Shown here: piece by piece, positions 17,220 to 24,533 of the stretch
How positions within the stretch are numbered: the stretch's first letter is position 1
Layout of the letters: every line of letters starts with the position of its first letter
Source of the DNA: Winogradskyella wichelsiae
GTDB lineage: Bacteria > Bacteroidota > Bacteroidia > Flavobacteriales > Flavobacteriaceae
Assembly (NCBI RefSeq): GCF_013403925.1
Contig: NZ_JABFDJ010000002.1
Span: forward strand, 372,001 to 436,000
Length of the DNA stretch: 64,000 nucleotides
Direction of reading: 5' to 3'
The notes under the pieces: model-generated
Told to the model about the DNA's origin: nothing
Database searches by the model: none
The model's input: only the letters and a program-made list of their open reading frames with translations
Position numbers and translations under genes: made by a program

Positions 17220-18089
17220 ATGGCATCATTCAATCCAGAAGATCTTAATACCAGCGTTTTACACAGCTACTTGCTAAGTGCGGTTTCACCGAGACCTATT
17301 GCGCTTGCGAGTACTATTGATGCCAACGGCCAACCCAATTTATCACCATTTAGTTTCTTTAATGTGTTTAGTGCCAACCCACCCATTCTTATTTTTTCGC
17401 CAGCAAGACGTGTAAGAGACAATACTACAAAACACACTTTGCATAATGTAAAAGCTACTAAAGAAGTTGTTATAAATGTTGTGAACTACGATATGGTTCA
17501 TCAAGCATCTTTATCTAGTACGGAATATCCTGAAGGTGTAAATGAATTTGAAAAAGCAGGATTATCAATGCAACCTTCAGATAAAGTAAAACCTTTTAGA
17601 GTGGCAGAATCGCCTGTGCAATTAGAGTGTAAAGTCAATCAGATTATTGAACTAGGAACAGAAGGTGGAGCTGGAAATTTAGTGATCTGTGAAGTGGTAA
17701 AACTTCATATTTCTGAAGAAGTCTTAAACGAAAATCAGACCATTAACCAAGAAGCTCTAGATTTAGTTGCAAGAGCTGGAGGAAGTTATTATAGTAGAGC
17801 TAAAAATGGATTTTTTGAAATCCCAAAACCATTAGCTTTAATGGGTATTGGCGTAGATGCGCTACCTGAAAACGTTAAAAACAGTATGATTTTAACAGGA
17901 AATGATTTAGGTATGCTGGGTAATGTAGATACCTTACCAAATACAGCAGATGTTAATAAGTTTATTAACGACATCAGTGAGCGCTATCCAGACATAAAAT
18001 CAGCGTCTCACAGAGAAAAACACAAATTAGCGCAAAATTATTTGAGCTATGGAGACGTAAAAAGTGCTTGGAAGTTATTACTTTCGTAG
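17220..18089 (+). CDS. Flavin reductase-like FMN-binding protein
   Basis: A 289-residue cytosolic protein of the FMN-binding split-barrel family. The N-terminal AVSPRPIALASTIDANGQPNL is the flavin-phosphate binding region typical of the DIM6/NTAB group, and FSPARRVRDNTTKHTL continues it. The last 100 residues form a helical extension not present in short flavin reductases. The substrate is unknown; members reduce FMN or carry it as a prosthetic group. It may be cotranscribed with the DUF3127 gene 44 bp downstream. Confidence 0.85.
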   Translation: MASFNPEDLNTSVLHSYLLSAVSPRPIALASTIDANGQPNLSPFSFFNVFSANPPILIFSPARRVRDNTTKHTLHNVKATKEVVINVVNYDMVHQASLSSTEYPEGVNEFEKAGLSMQPSDKVKPFRVAESPVQLECKVNQIIELGTEGGAGNLVICEVVKLHISEEVLNENQTINQEALDLVARAGGSYYSRAKNGFFEIPKPLALMGIGVDALPENVKNSMILTGNDLGMLGNVDTLPNTADVNKFINDISERYPDIKSASHREKHKLAQNYLSYGDVKSAWKLLLS

Positions 18090-18133
18090 CCTCAAAATAT
18101 TTAAGTATTATATAATTTATAGATTAAGAAAAG

Positions 18134-18511
18134 ATGGAAGTACAAGGACGAATTAAGATGGTAGGAGAGACTCAAACCTTTGGTAGCAATGGGTTTAGAA
18201 AAAGAGAAATAGTTGTCACTACAGAAGAACAATACCCACAGCATATTATGGTGGAATTTGTTCAAGATAAAACAGACTTATTAAACAGTTATAAAGCTGG
18301 TCAGCAGGTAAAAATTAGTATAAACTTAAGAGGTAGAGAATGGGTTAATCCACAAGGTGAAACTAAATATTTCAACTCTATTCAGGGTTGGAGAATTGAA
18401 GCTGCACAAGCAGAAGCTGCAAGTGGAGATATGCCTCCTGTACCTCCAACAGAAGCTTTTGAGCCCGTTAAAGATTTAAATGAAGGTGATAACGACGATT
18501 TACCTTTCTAA
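18134..18511 (+). CDS. DUF3127 protein with SSB-like acidic tail
   Basis: A 125-residue protein of family DUF3127. The body (MEVQGRIKMVGETQTFG, FRKREIVVTTEEQYPQHIMV) is a predicted OB-type beta barrel with a WRIE ending. The tail is acidic and ends DDLPF. The SSB protein of this same window also ends DDLPF, and in bacterial SSB the terminal D-D-(I/L)-P-F recruits replication and repair proteins. A single-strand DNA or RNA binding role with shared partners is an inference from that tail. A terminator follows. Confidence 0.85.
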   Translation: MEVQGRIKMVGETQTFGSNGFRKREIVVTTEEQYPQHIMVEFVQDKTDLLNSYKAGQQVKISINLRGREWVNPQGETKYFNSIQGWRIEAAQAEAASGDMPPVPPTEAFEPVKDLNEGDNDDLPF

Positions 18512-18533
18512 ATAAAACGATCATTATAGATAC

Positions 18534-18568
18534 AAAAGACTTGTTTTTTAATTAAAACAGGTCTTTTG
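18534..18568 (+). terminator. Intrinsic terminator after DUF3127 gene
   Basis: The arms AAAAGACTTGTTTT and AAAACAGGTCTTTT pair with one G-U pair around a short AT-rich loop. The right arm ends in a T run. Confidence 0.75.
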
Positions 18569-18775
18569 CATTTTATTAATTAGTATAGAATAAAAAAATC
18601 TTATGCTTAGTCTAAACTTCGTAATTTGGGTTAAGATTTGACCTTTACATAAAAGCAATAATGAACAAAAAAAAAGAGTATCTCAAGCTCACTCAAATAT
18701 CAATAAAATTCTTTTGAGCATCAAAACTAAAGTCTTAATTTTAAGATAAGCAAACCCATATAGTTGTTCTAATTT

Positions 18776-19414
18776 ATGCACTTTTTAAATCATAAAATTG
18801 AATTTCCAGATCTTTCTGAAGCAACTTCAGACGGCCTTCTAGCTGTTGGCGGTGATCTATCTCCAGAACGCCTTATACACGCTTATTCTAATGGAATATT
18901 TCCGTGGTACCAAGATGAAGAACCTATACTTTGGTGGTCTCCAGATCCTCGATTTGTTTTGCTTTCTGAAGATCTCAAAGTCTCTAAAAGCATGAAACAA
19001 ATTCTAAAAAAAGAATTATTTCAGGTTACCGAAAACAAAGCTTTCAGGCAAGTTTTAGAAAATTGTGCTGCTACTAAACGCATTGGACAAGACGGAACAT
19101 GGATAACCGAAGACATGATTAAAGCTTACGTTAAACTGCATCAATTAGGCTACGCTAAATCTGTTGAAGTTTGGCAAGATGACATTTTAGTTGGTGGCCT
19201 TTATGGCATTGCCATTAACAATACCGTATTCTGTGGTGAAAGTATGTTTGCAAAAGTTAGTAATGCCAGTAAAATAGGATTTATCACTTTTATTCAAAAT
19301 TCAAATTATAAATTAATTGACTGTCAGATATACACCAATCATCTTGAAAGCTTAGGAGCTAAAGATATGCCAAGAGCAGAATTTATAAAACACCTTAAAC
19401 TTCATGATATCTAA
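18776..19414 (+). CDS. aat: Leucyl/phenylalanyl-tRNA-protein transferase
   Basis: Adds Leu or Phe to proteins with N-terminal Lys or Arg, marking them for ClpS-ClpAP degradation in the N-degron pathway. It has 212 residues. The family blocks are clear: DGLLAVGGDLSPERLIHAYSNG, IFPWYQDEEPILWWSPDPR, HQLGYAKSVEVWQD, LVGGLYGIAIN and FCGESMFAKVSNASKIGF. Its 3' end overlaps the convergent tag gene by 20 bp. A gene-free stretch of 264 bp precedes it. Confidence 0.96.
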   Translation: MHFLNHKIEFPDLSEATSDGLLAVGGDLSPERLIHAYSNGIFPWYQDEEPILWWSPDPRFVLLSEDLKVSKSMKQILKKELFQVTENKAFRQVLENCAATKRIGQDGTWITEDMIKAYVKLHQLGYAKSVEVWQDDILVGGLYGIAINNTVFCGESMFAKVSNASKIGFITFIQNSNYKLIDCQIYTNHLESLGAKDMPRAEFIKHLKLHDI

Positions 19415-19958
19415 AACAAGACATTTCATGATCATTAACCATACCTGTAGCTTGCATTTGTGCATATATCACAGTAGAACCCACGAATTTAAAACCACGC
19501 TTCTTTAAATCTTTGCTAATAGAATCACTTAATTCTGTATTATTTGGTGAATCTTTAAAACTTTCAAAACTATTTTTTATTGGTTCTCCATCCACAAAAT
19601 TCCAAATGTATTTAGAAAATGAACCAAACTCTTTTTGAATTTTCATAAAAGCCTGTGCATTGCTAATCGTCGCTTTTATCTTCAGCTTATTTCTAATAAT
19701 TCCTGCATTTTGCAGCAACTCTTCTTCTTTAGAAACTTGGTAATTTGCTATTTTCTTATAATCAAAATTATCTAATGCCTTTCTAAAGTTTTCACGTTTT
19801 CTTAAGATTGTAATCCAGCTTAAACCGGCTTGAAATGTTTCTAAAATTAAAAACTCAAACAACTTGTCATCATCAAAAACAGGAACTCCCCATTCTTCAT
19901 CATGATACGCTTCATATAAAGGATCACCAACACACCAACCACATCTGTTTTTACTCAT
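19395..19958 (-). CDS. tag: DNA-3-methyladenine glycosylase I
   Basis: Base-excision repair enzyme removing 3-methyladenine. It has 187 residues. The N-terminal NRCGWCVGDPLYEAYHDEEWG includes the zinc-binding Cys and the catalytic Glu region (HDEEWGVP). QAGLSWITILRKRENFRKA forms the helix-hairpin core, and MQATGMVNDHEMSCFRY near the C-terminus supplies the remaining His and Cys zinc ligands. Start at ATG 19958. Convergent with aat. Confidence 0.95.
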   Translation of the reverse strand: MSKNRCGWCVGDPLYEAYHDEEWGVPVFDDDKLFEFLILETFQAGLSWITILRKRENFRKALDNFDYKKIANYQVSKEEELLQNAGIIRNKLKIKATISNAQAFMKIQKEFGSFSKYIWNFVDGEPIKNSFESFKDSPNNTELSDSISKDLKKRGFKFVGSTVIYAQMQATGMVNDHEMSCFRYHEV

Positions 19959-19999
19959 CTTGTAAGGAATTAAATTTAGTGCTACTAATGTAACAACTG

Positions 20000-20033
20000 T
20001 TGCACAAAATACAGCAACAGAATCTTATTTTTG
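20000..20033 (+). promoter_or_regulatory. Promoter with -33 TTG and -7 TATTTTTG
   Basis: TTG at 20000-20002 is followed after 23 nt by TATTTTTG (20026-20033), within the Bacteroidota consensus spacing. Transcription would start almost at the ATG of the next gene (20038), suggesting a leaderless or very short-leader mRNA. Confidence 0.55.
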
Positions 20034-20037
20034 TTAT

Positions 20038-20652
20038 ATGGAAACAGATACACTTAATTTAACCGATATCATTTCAGAAAGTCTAAAAAAGAGTATGACT
20101 TATACTGAATACCGCACATTAGTAACGGCTTTAGTTGAAGAAAATTCGAATACTGGAATTGAAAAAACTGAAGCTTTAGCAGAATATACGCAACTTAACG
20201 ACAGACGTATGAGACGTTGGGATAAAACGGCGAAAGTATCTGAAGGTGATAAAATCAAGATTCAAAATTCTGATAAAAAAGTGACTTGGTTAGTTATTTC
20301 AGAAAGCTGGTGTGGTGATGCAGCTCATATAATGCCAATTATTAATAAAGTTGCAGAATTAAACGATGCTATTGATTATAAAGTTGTGCTTAGAGACGAA
20401 AATGAGGCACTTATGGATCAGTTTCTAACTAATGGCGGCAAATCTATTCCAAAGCTTGTTATGTTAGATTCTGAAACTCATCAGGTATTAAAAACATTTG
20501 GACCTAGACCAATGGTTGCAACAAATCTTGTCTTAGATTATAAAGCTAAGCATGGCAAATTAACTCCAGAATTTAAAGAAGATTTACAGCGCTGGTATAA
20601 TAAAGACAAAGGACAGTCTACAGTTGAAGATTTAATTGATTTAATAAGATAA
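20038..20652 (+). CDS. Thioredoxin-fold protein with a single-cysteine active site
   Basis: A 204-residue cytosolic protein without signal peptide. The thioredoxin fold is seen in KKVTWLVISESWCGDAAHIMPIINK, where the usual CxxC is Cys-Gly-Asp-Ala (Cys92), so it cannot form the normal disulfide. The cis-Pro loop is GGKSIPKLVML. This fits the thioredoxin family members of Bacteroidota with WCGDA, whose substrates are unknown. A monothiol or binding role is more likely than a dithiol reductase. It converges on the TonB-like gene with a 9-bp gap. Confidence 0.85.
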   Translation: METDTLNLTDIISESLKKSMTYTEYRTLVTALVEENSNTGIEKTEALAEYTQLNDRRMRRWDKTAKVSEGDKIKIQNSDKKVTWLVISESWCGDAAHIMPIINKVAELNDAIDYKVVLRDENEALMDQFLTNGGKSIPKLVMLDSETHQVLKTFGPRPMVATNLVLDYKAKHGKLTPEFKEDLQRWYNKDKGQSTVEDLIDLIR

Positions 20653-20661
20653 TTACATAAG

Positions 20662-21396
20662 CTATTTTCCCTTAAATAAAAATGTAATTGTTCCTAATTG
20701 ATCTTGCACATCTGAAGCATTAAATTTAACAGATTCTGCATACGCAATCGCATGGTCAATTAGGCACTTGTTATTAGAGTTAGACGAGCCATTAACATAG
20801 GCATCATAGACATTTCCTTCTGTATTTACTTTAATGTTAACCACAATTTTCCCGGCGACTTCACATAGATAGCGCGGAATTTTGTAATAAGCCAAAGTCC
20901 TTCCTTTTAAAGAATAGGTTAGAGTCCCTCTAGTTTTGGCATGTTCGTCTGCTTGTCTTTTATTGTCTAGGCGTTGTTTTAATTCTTCTTGTAGTTTTTT
21001 GTAAGATTCTGTTTCTTCCGAATTTAACGAATAGTCTTCACCGCTATCATAAGACTTAGAAAAACTTGTTTCAGTTTGTGCTTCTTTGCTTGCTTTAGCC
21101 GCTTCCATAGCCTTAGTAGTCCGTTCAAAGTCATTTGCGCTAACCGTTTTAAAATTACGCATCATCTCTTTATACTCTTCGTCTTCGTTGAAGGCTTTAT
21201 TTGTAGATTCTGAATTTAAATCTTCTTTTATCTGAGGTTCTTCTTTTCTTATTTCAGGCTCGGGATCCATGAGATAATAACTTTCTGTTATTAAATCTTG
21301 ATGACGTTTAATCTGAAAACTAAACAGGCCAAGAACTACAATTCCCGCTAAGAGAAATGTAATTAATGCTGCTTTATGTTGTTCTATGAAATTCAG
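20662..21396 (-). CDS. TonB C-terminal-like membrane protein, probable non-ATG start
   Basis: The C-terminus (VAGKIVVNIKVNTEGNV and later DHAIAYAESVKFNA) resembles the TonB/energy-transducer C-terminal domain with its carboxy-terminal KFNAS block. Residues in the middle are acidic and helical. The first in-frame ATG (21270) would start at MDPEPEIRKE. The frame stays open upstream and encodes NFIEQHKAALITFLLAG and IVVLGLFSFQIKRHQ, a membrane anchor that the family is expected to have. No ATG, GTG or TTG exists there. A CTG at 21396 gives a 244-residue protein beginning Met-Asn-Phe-Ile-Glu. I take that start, with low certainty. It is the last gene of the ftsX-uppP-truB series. Confidence 0.6.
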   Translation of the reverse strand: MNFIEQHKAALITFLLAGIVVLGLFSFQIKRHQDLITESYYLMDPEPEIRKEEPQIKEDLNSESTNKAFNEDEEYKEMMRNFKTVSANDFERTTKAMEAAKASKEAQTETSFSKSYDSGEDYSLNSEETESYKKLQEELKQRLDNKRQADEHAKTRGTLTYSLKGRTLAYYKIPRYLCEVAGKIVVNIKVNTEGNVYDAYVNGSSNSNNKCLIDHAIAYAESVKFNASDVQDQLGTITFLFKGK

Positions 21397-21475
21397 TACA
21401 AAAAGTTTTAGGCTACTAATATATACGAAAAGAATGAAGAAATAGTCTAAGACAACCTCTTAAACCCGTGTTAAA

Positions 21476-22174
21476 TCAGTCTTTAGAAGGTAAACTTGCA
21501 ATAAAATCTTCAGGAGTAAGTGCGTCTTCAACTTTAAAATCACCAATACGAGTACGGCGTAATTCTGATAAATGTCCACCAGAATTTAAAGCTTTTCCAA
21601 AATCATTTGCTAAAGATCTAATGTAAGTTCCTTTACTGCAAACGACTCTAAATTTCAACTCTAAACCATTGATTTCTGTAATCTCAAATTCAGTAATTTC
21701 AACTTGTCTTGGTTTTATTTCAACCTCCTCACCTGCTCTTGCAAATTCATATAAACGTTTTCCATCTTTCTTAATGGCAGAAAACACCGGTGGATATTGT
21801 TCTATCTTACCTATAAATTGTGGAATTGCATTTTGAATTAATTCCTCTGTAATATGATCTGTGGGGAATGTTTCATTCACTTCTGTTTCTAAATCAAAAG
21901 AAGGTGTTGTTCCTCCTATAACAAAAGTTCCTGTATATTCCTTTTCCTGACCTTGAAAAATATTGATTTGCTTAGTCATTTTACCTGTACAGATCACAAG
22001 TAAACCTGTTGCTAAAGGATCTAAAGTCCCCGCATGACCCACTTTAATTTTCTTAATACTAAAGGCTTGCCTTATAGACCAACGCAACTTATTAACCGCT
22101 TGAAACGATGTCCAAGTTAATGGTTTGTCTATTAATAAAACTTGTCCGTTTTTAAAATCTTCTTCCGTTTGCAT
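21476..22174 (-). CDS. truB: tRNA pseudouridine(55) synthase
   Basis: Makes pseudouridine 55 in the T loop of tRNAs. It has 232 residues from ATG 22174. The catalytic motif KVGHAGTLDPLATGLLVI holds the Asp nucleophile (GTLDP). Other family blocks are VLLIDKPLTWTSFQAVNKL, YPPVFSAIKKDGKRLYE and CSKGTYIRSLANDFG. Its start codon overlaps the stop of uppP (TAATG), indicating coupled translation. A longer frame beginning upstream inside uppP was rejected. Confidence 0.95.
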   Translation of the reverse strand: MQTEEDFKNGQVLLIDKPLTWTSFQAVNKLRWSIRQAFSIKKIKVGHAGTLDPLATGLLVICTGKMTKQINIFQGQEKEYTGTFVIGGTTPSFDLETEVNETFPTDHITEELIQNAIPQFIGKIEQYPPVFSAIKKDGKRLYEFARAGEEVEIKPRQVEITEFEITEINGLELKFRVVCSKGTYIRSLANDFGKALNSGGHLSELRRTRIGDFKVEDALTPEDFIASLPSKD

Positions 22175-22965
22175 TAGCTTAATGACCAGATTATAGCTGC
22201 AGTACCAGCAATGACACAATAGATAGCAAAATAACTTAATTTACTCTTTTTTACCAGTGCTATCATCCAAGTACAAGCAAATAAACCTGCTACAAATGCA
22301 GCAATAAAACCGACGCTTAAAGCCGTAAAATTAGAACTATCAAAAGTTAATTCTCCTCCTAAAAGATCTTTAGCAATTTTACCAAAAATTAAAGGCACAA
22401 CCATTAAAAATGAAAAACGTGCTGCTTTTGTTTTATCGTTTCCTAATAAAACTGAGGTAGAAATTGTAGCTCCAGAACGAGAAATACCTGGCAGCATTGC
22501 AATGGCTTGAGATATACCAATGATAAAAGCGTTAGAAAACGAGACTTTCTTTTGGGTATCCTTTGCTTTATCTGCCAAGAAAAGTAAAACGGCTGTTACG
22601 ATAAGCATACAACCTACAAGTAGAATATTTCCATTAAAAAGTTGTTCTAATTCTTCTTCAAAAAAGAGACCAACAATAACTGCTGGTAACATGGATAAAG
22701 CAATTTTAGAAATAAACTGAAGATCTTCATTCCATTCAAATTTCAAAATACCTTTTACAATATCAAAAATATCTTTTCTAAAAATCACCATTGTACTTAA
22801 TGCCGTAGCAAAATGAAGTACAACCGTAAATAATAAGCTTTCTTTTGGCACAGAATGATCACCAAGTATAGCTTTTCCGATTTCTAAGTGACCACTCGAT
22901 GATACTGGTAAAAACTCAGTAAGACCTTGAATGATTCCTAAAACAACAGCGTCTATAATTTCCAT
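22174..22965 (-). CDS. uppP: Undecaprenyl-diphosphate phosphatase (BacA/UppP)
   Basis: Integral inner-membrane enzyme that recycles undecaprenyl pyrophosphate for cell-wall synthesis. It has 263 residues with about eight helices. Two inverted active-site repeats are visible: GLTEFLPVSSSGHLEIG near residue 15-31 and PGISRSGATISTSVLLG around 160-176, containing the catalytic Ser, His and Arg residues. It lies between DUF3098 (56-bp gap) and truB (one-base overlap). Confidence 0.96.
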   Translation of the reverse strand: MEIIDAVVLGIIQGLTEFLPVSSSGHLEIGKAILGDHSVPKESLLFTVVLHFATALSTMVIFRKDIFDIVKGILKFEWNEDLQFISKIALSMLPAVIVGLFFEEELEQLFNGNILLVGCMLIVTAVLLFLADKAKDTQKKVSFSNAFIIGISQAIAMLPGISRSGATISTSVLLGNDKTKAARFSFLMVVPLIFGKIAKDLLGGELTFDSSNFTALSVGFIAAFVAGLFACTWMIALVKKSKLSYFAIYCVIAGTAAIIWSLS

Positions 22966-23021
22966 GAAGCAAAAATATCAAATAAGCGCAGTTTACGCTT
23001 TAGAAGTAGATAAAATATGGA

Positions 23022-23285
23022 TTATTTCTCCGATTTTTTATTCGGGTTTAAAAGAATAGCATACACCTGTATACCAAACCCAATTAACACTAAAGTTGGT
23101 GCTAAACGAATACGTCTCCAACTGTAAATAGATTCATCAAAAACATTTGGATCATCGCTACCGCCACCAGACATAAGAACAAAGCCAATAACAATACATG
23201 CCAAGCCTATAAATAAGAATTTATAATTTTTCTTCCCGAAAATGAATTCAGATTTAGAATCGTCCTTACGTTTTTGTTCTCCCAT
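23022..23285 (-). CDS. DUF3098 small membrane protein
   Basis: An 87-residue protein with two membrane helices (YKFLFIGLACIVIGFVLM and LAPTLVLIGFGIQVYAILL) separated by a loop with GGGSDDPNVFDESIYSWRRI. The sequence and the position between ftsX and uppP are diagnostic for DUF3098 in Bacteroidota. Its role is unknown; the context suggests cell envelope or division. Confidence 0.9.
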   Translation of the reverse strand: MGEQKRKDDSKSEFIFGKKNYKFLFIGLACIVIGFVLMSGGGSDDPNVFDESIYSWRRIRLAPTLVLIGFGIQVYAILLNPNKKSEK

Positions 23286-23367
23286 GGTCTTTCAGTTCTA
23301 CTTTAGTATTATGCAAAGTAACAGTTTTATTTATAAATAGAGGTTGACATTAATATTTTCCTAACAT

Positions 23368-24246
23368 CTAATAATACAACTGATCGGTCTTTAAGTTTAA
23401 GAAACGTTGTGTTGCTATAAACGTACTAATCCAAGTAATTACAATACCTAAAAGGAAAATACCTAGAAAAAGCGCTGCGATAGATATCGTATTTTTCAGT
23501 AATTCTAATTCTGGAAATGTAAGATCTAAATAATATAACACAACGGCCATACCTGCTAAAGCAACTAATGCACCAATAATACCCAGCTGTACACTTTTCC
23601 AAACAAATGGTCTACGGATAAAACGTTTTGTTGCACCAACCATTTGCATGGTTTTAATGATAAATCGTTTAGAATAAACGGCTAAACGGATAGAACTATT
23701 AATTAATAAAACAGCTATTAAGGTAAATAATCCGCTAATAATCAAAACCCAAAAAGTAATTTTCTTAACGTTATCATTCATTAATTCTACCAAATCATTA
23801 TCGTATCTAGTTTCTTCGATAAATTCTTTATTAGAAAGCCCTTCTGTAATTTCTGCTAACTGTTCTGTAGTTACAAAATCTGCTTTTAAATGAACATCAA
23901 TCGAATTCTTTAAAGGATTATAACCCACAAAATCCATAAAATCCTCACCAGTTTCGGCCTTCATAAATTCTGCAGCTTCTTCTTTAGAAACATAAAGTGC
24001 ATCTTTTGTATAATCTGCCATCGCTAAACTCTTTTTTAGCTGATTGACTTCCACCTCTTTAGCAGTATCATTCAAATAAATAGTCATTACCACTTGCTCT
24101 TTAAAGTGATCCGCGACTTTTTTAGAATTGATAACCAAAAGCCCTAAACAGCCTAAAAGAAACAGTACCAAAGCAATACTTATCACCACAGAAACGTAAG
24201 ACGATATCAATTTACGTTTTTGATATTTATCAAAAGATGATGCCAT
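23368..24246 (-). CDS. ftsX: Cell division protein FtsX
   Basis: Permease-like subunit that works with the ATPase FtsE to activate cell-wall hydrolases at the septum. It has 292 residues: TM1 at about 24-44, a periplasmic domain of about 130 residues, and three C-terminal helices. The cytosolic MQMVGATKRFIRRPFVWKS segment is the FtsE-contact region of this family. ATG 24246 (MASSFDKYQKRKLISSY) is used; upstream in-frame codons give a non-family extension. ftsE is not in the window. It heads the minus-strand series DUF3098-uppP-truB. Confidence 0.93.
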   Translation of the reverse strand: MASSFDKYQKRKLISSYVSVVISIALVLFLLGCLGLLVINSKKVADHFKEQVVMTIYLNDTAKEVEVNQLKKSLAMADYTKDALYVSKEEAAEFMKAETGEDFMDFVGYNPLKNSIDVHLKADFVTTEQLAEITEGLSNKEFIEETRYDNDLVELMNDNVKKITFWVLIISGLFTLIAVLLINSSIRLAVYSKRFIIKTMQMVGATKRFIRRPFVWKSVQLGIIGALVALAGMAVVLYYLDLTFPELELLKNTISIAALFLGIFLLGIVITWISTFIATQRFLNLKTDQLYY

Positions 24247-24498
24247 AAATGAATTTGAATTTAAGATGTAAAAATAATAAAGAATTTGCTTACACACTAT
24301 TTAATATTTGAAATTGCTATAAGAGAAAAAGATGATTTTCTTCTTTGTGTGCAAAAGAAAATTAAAGCATAGTTTTAGCTACGGTTTTATTTTATTTTAA
24401 AGCAGAAAGGAAAAAAGGGCTTTTTATCATAGTTATTTTAAGTATTTTATAGTGTAAAACAATACAACGTTTAGTTTTTTATTGTGTTGTAATACTGT

Positions 24499-24506
24499 TA
24501 AATTTG
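24499..24506 (+). promoter_or_regulatory. -7 box of leuS
   Basis: TAAATTTG, a TAnnTTTG match 27 nt before the leuS ATG. Confidence 0.55.
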
Positions 24507-24533
24507 TAGCTTCATTACAAGGAAAACAAGACA

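Noticed and set aside
22175..22219. Longer start for truB inside uppP
   Set aside because: The family start MQTEEDF at 22174 and the TAATG coupling with uppP are better.
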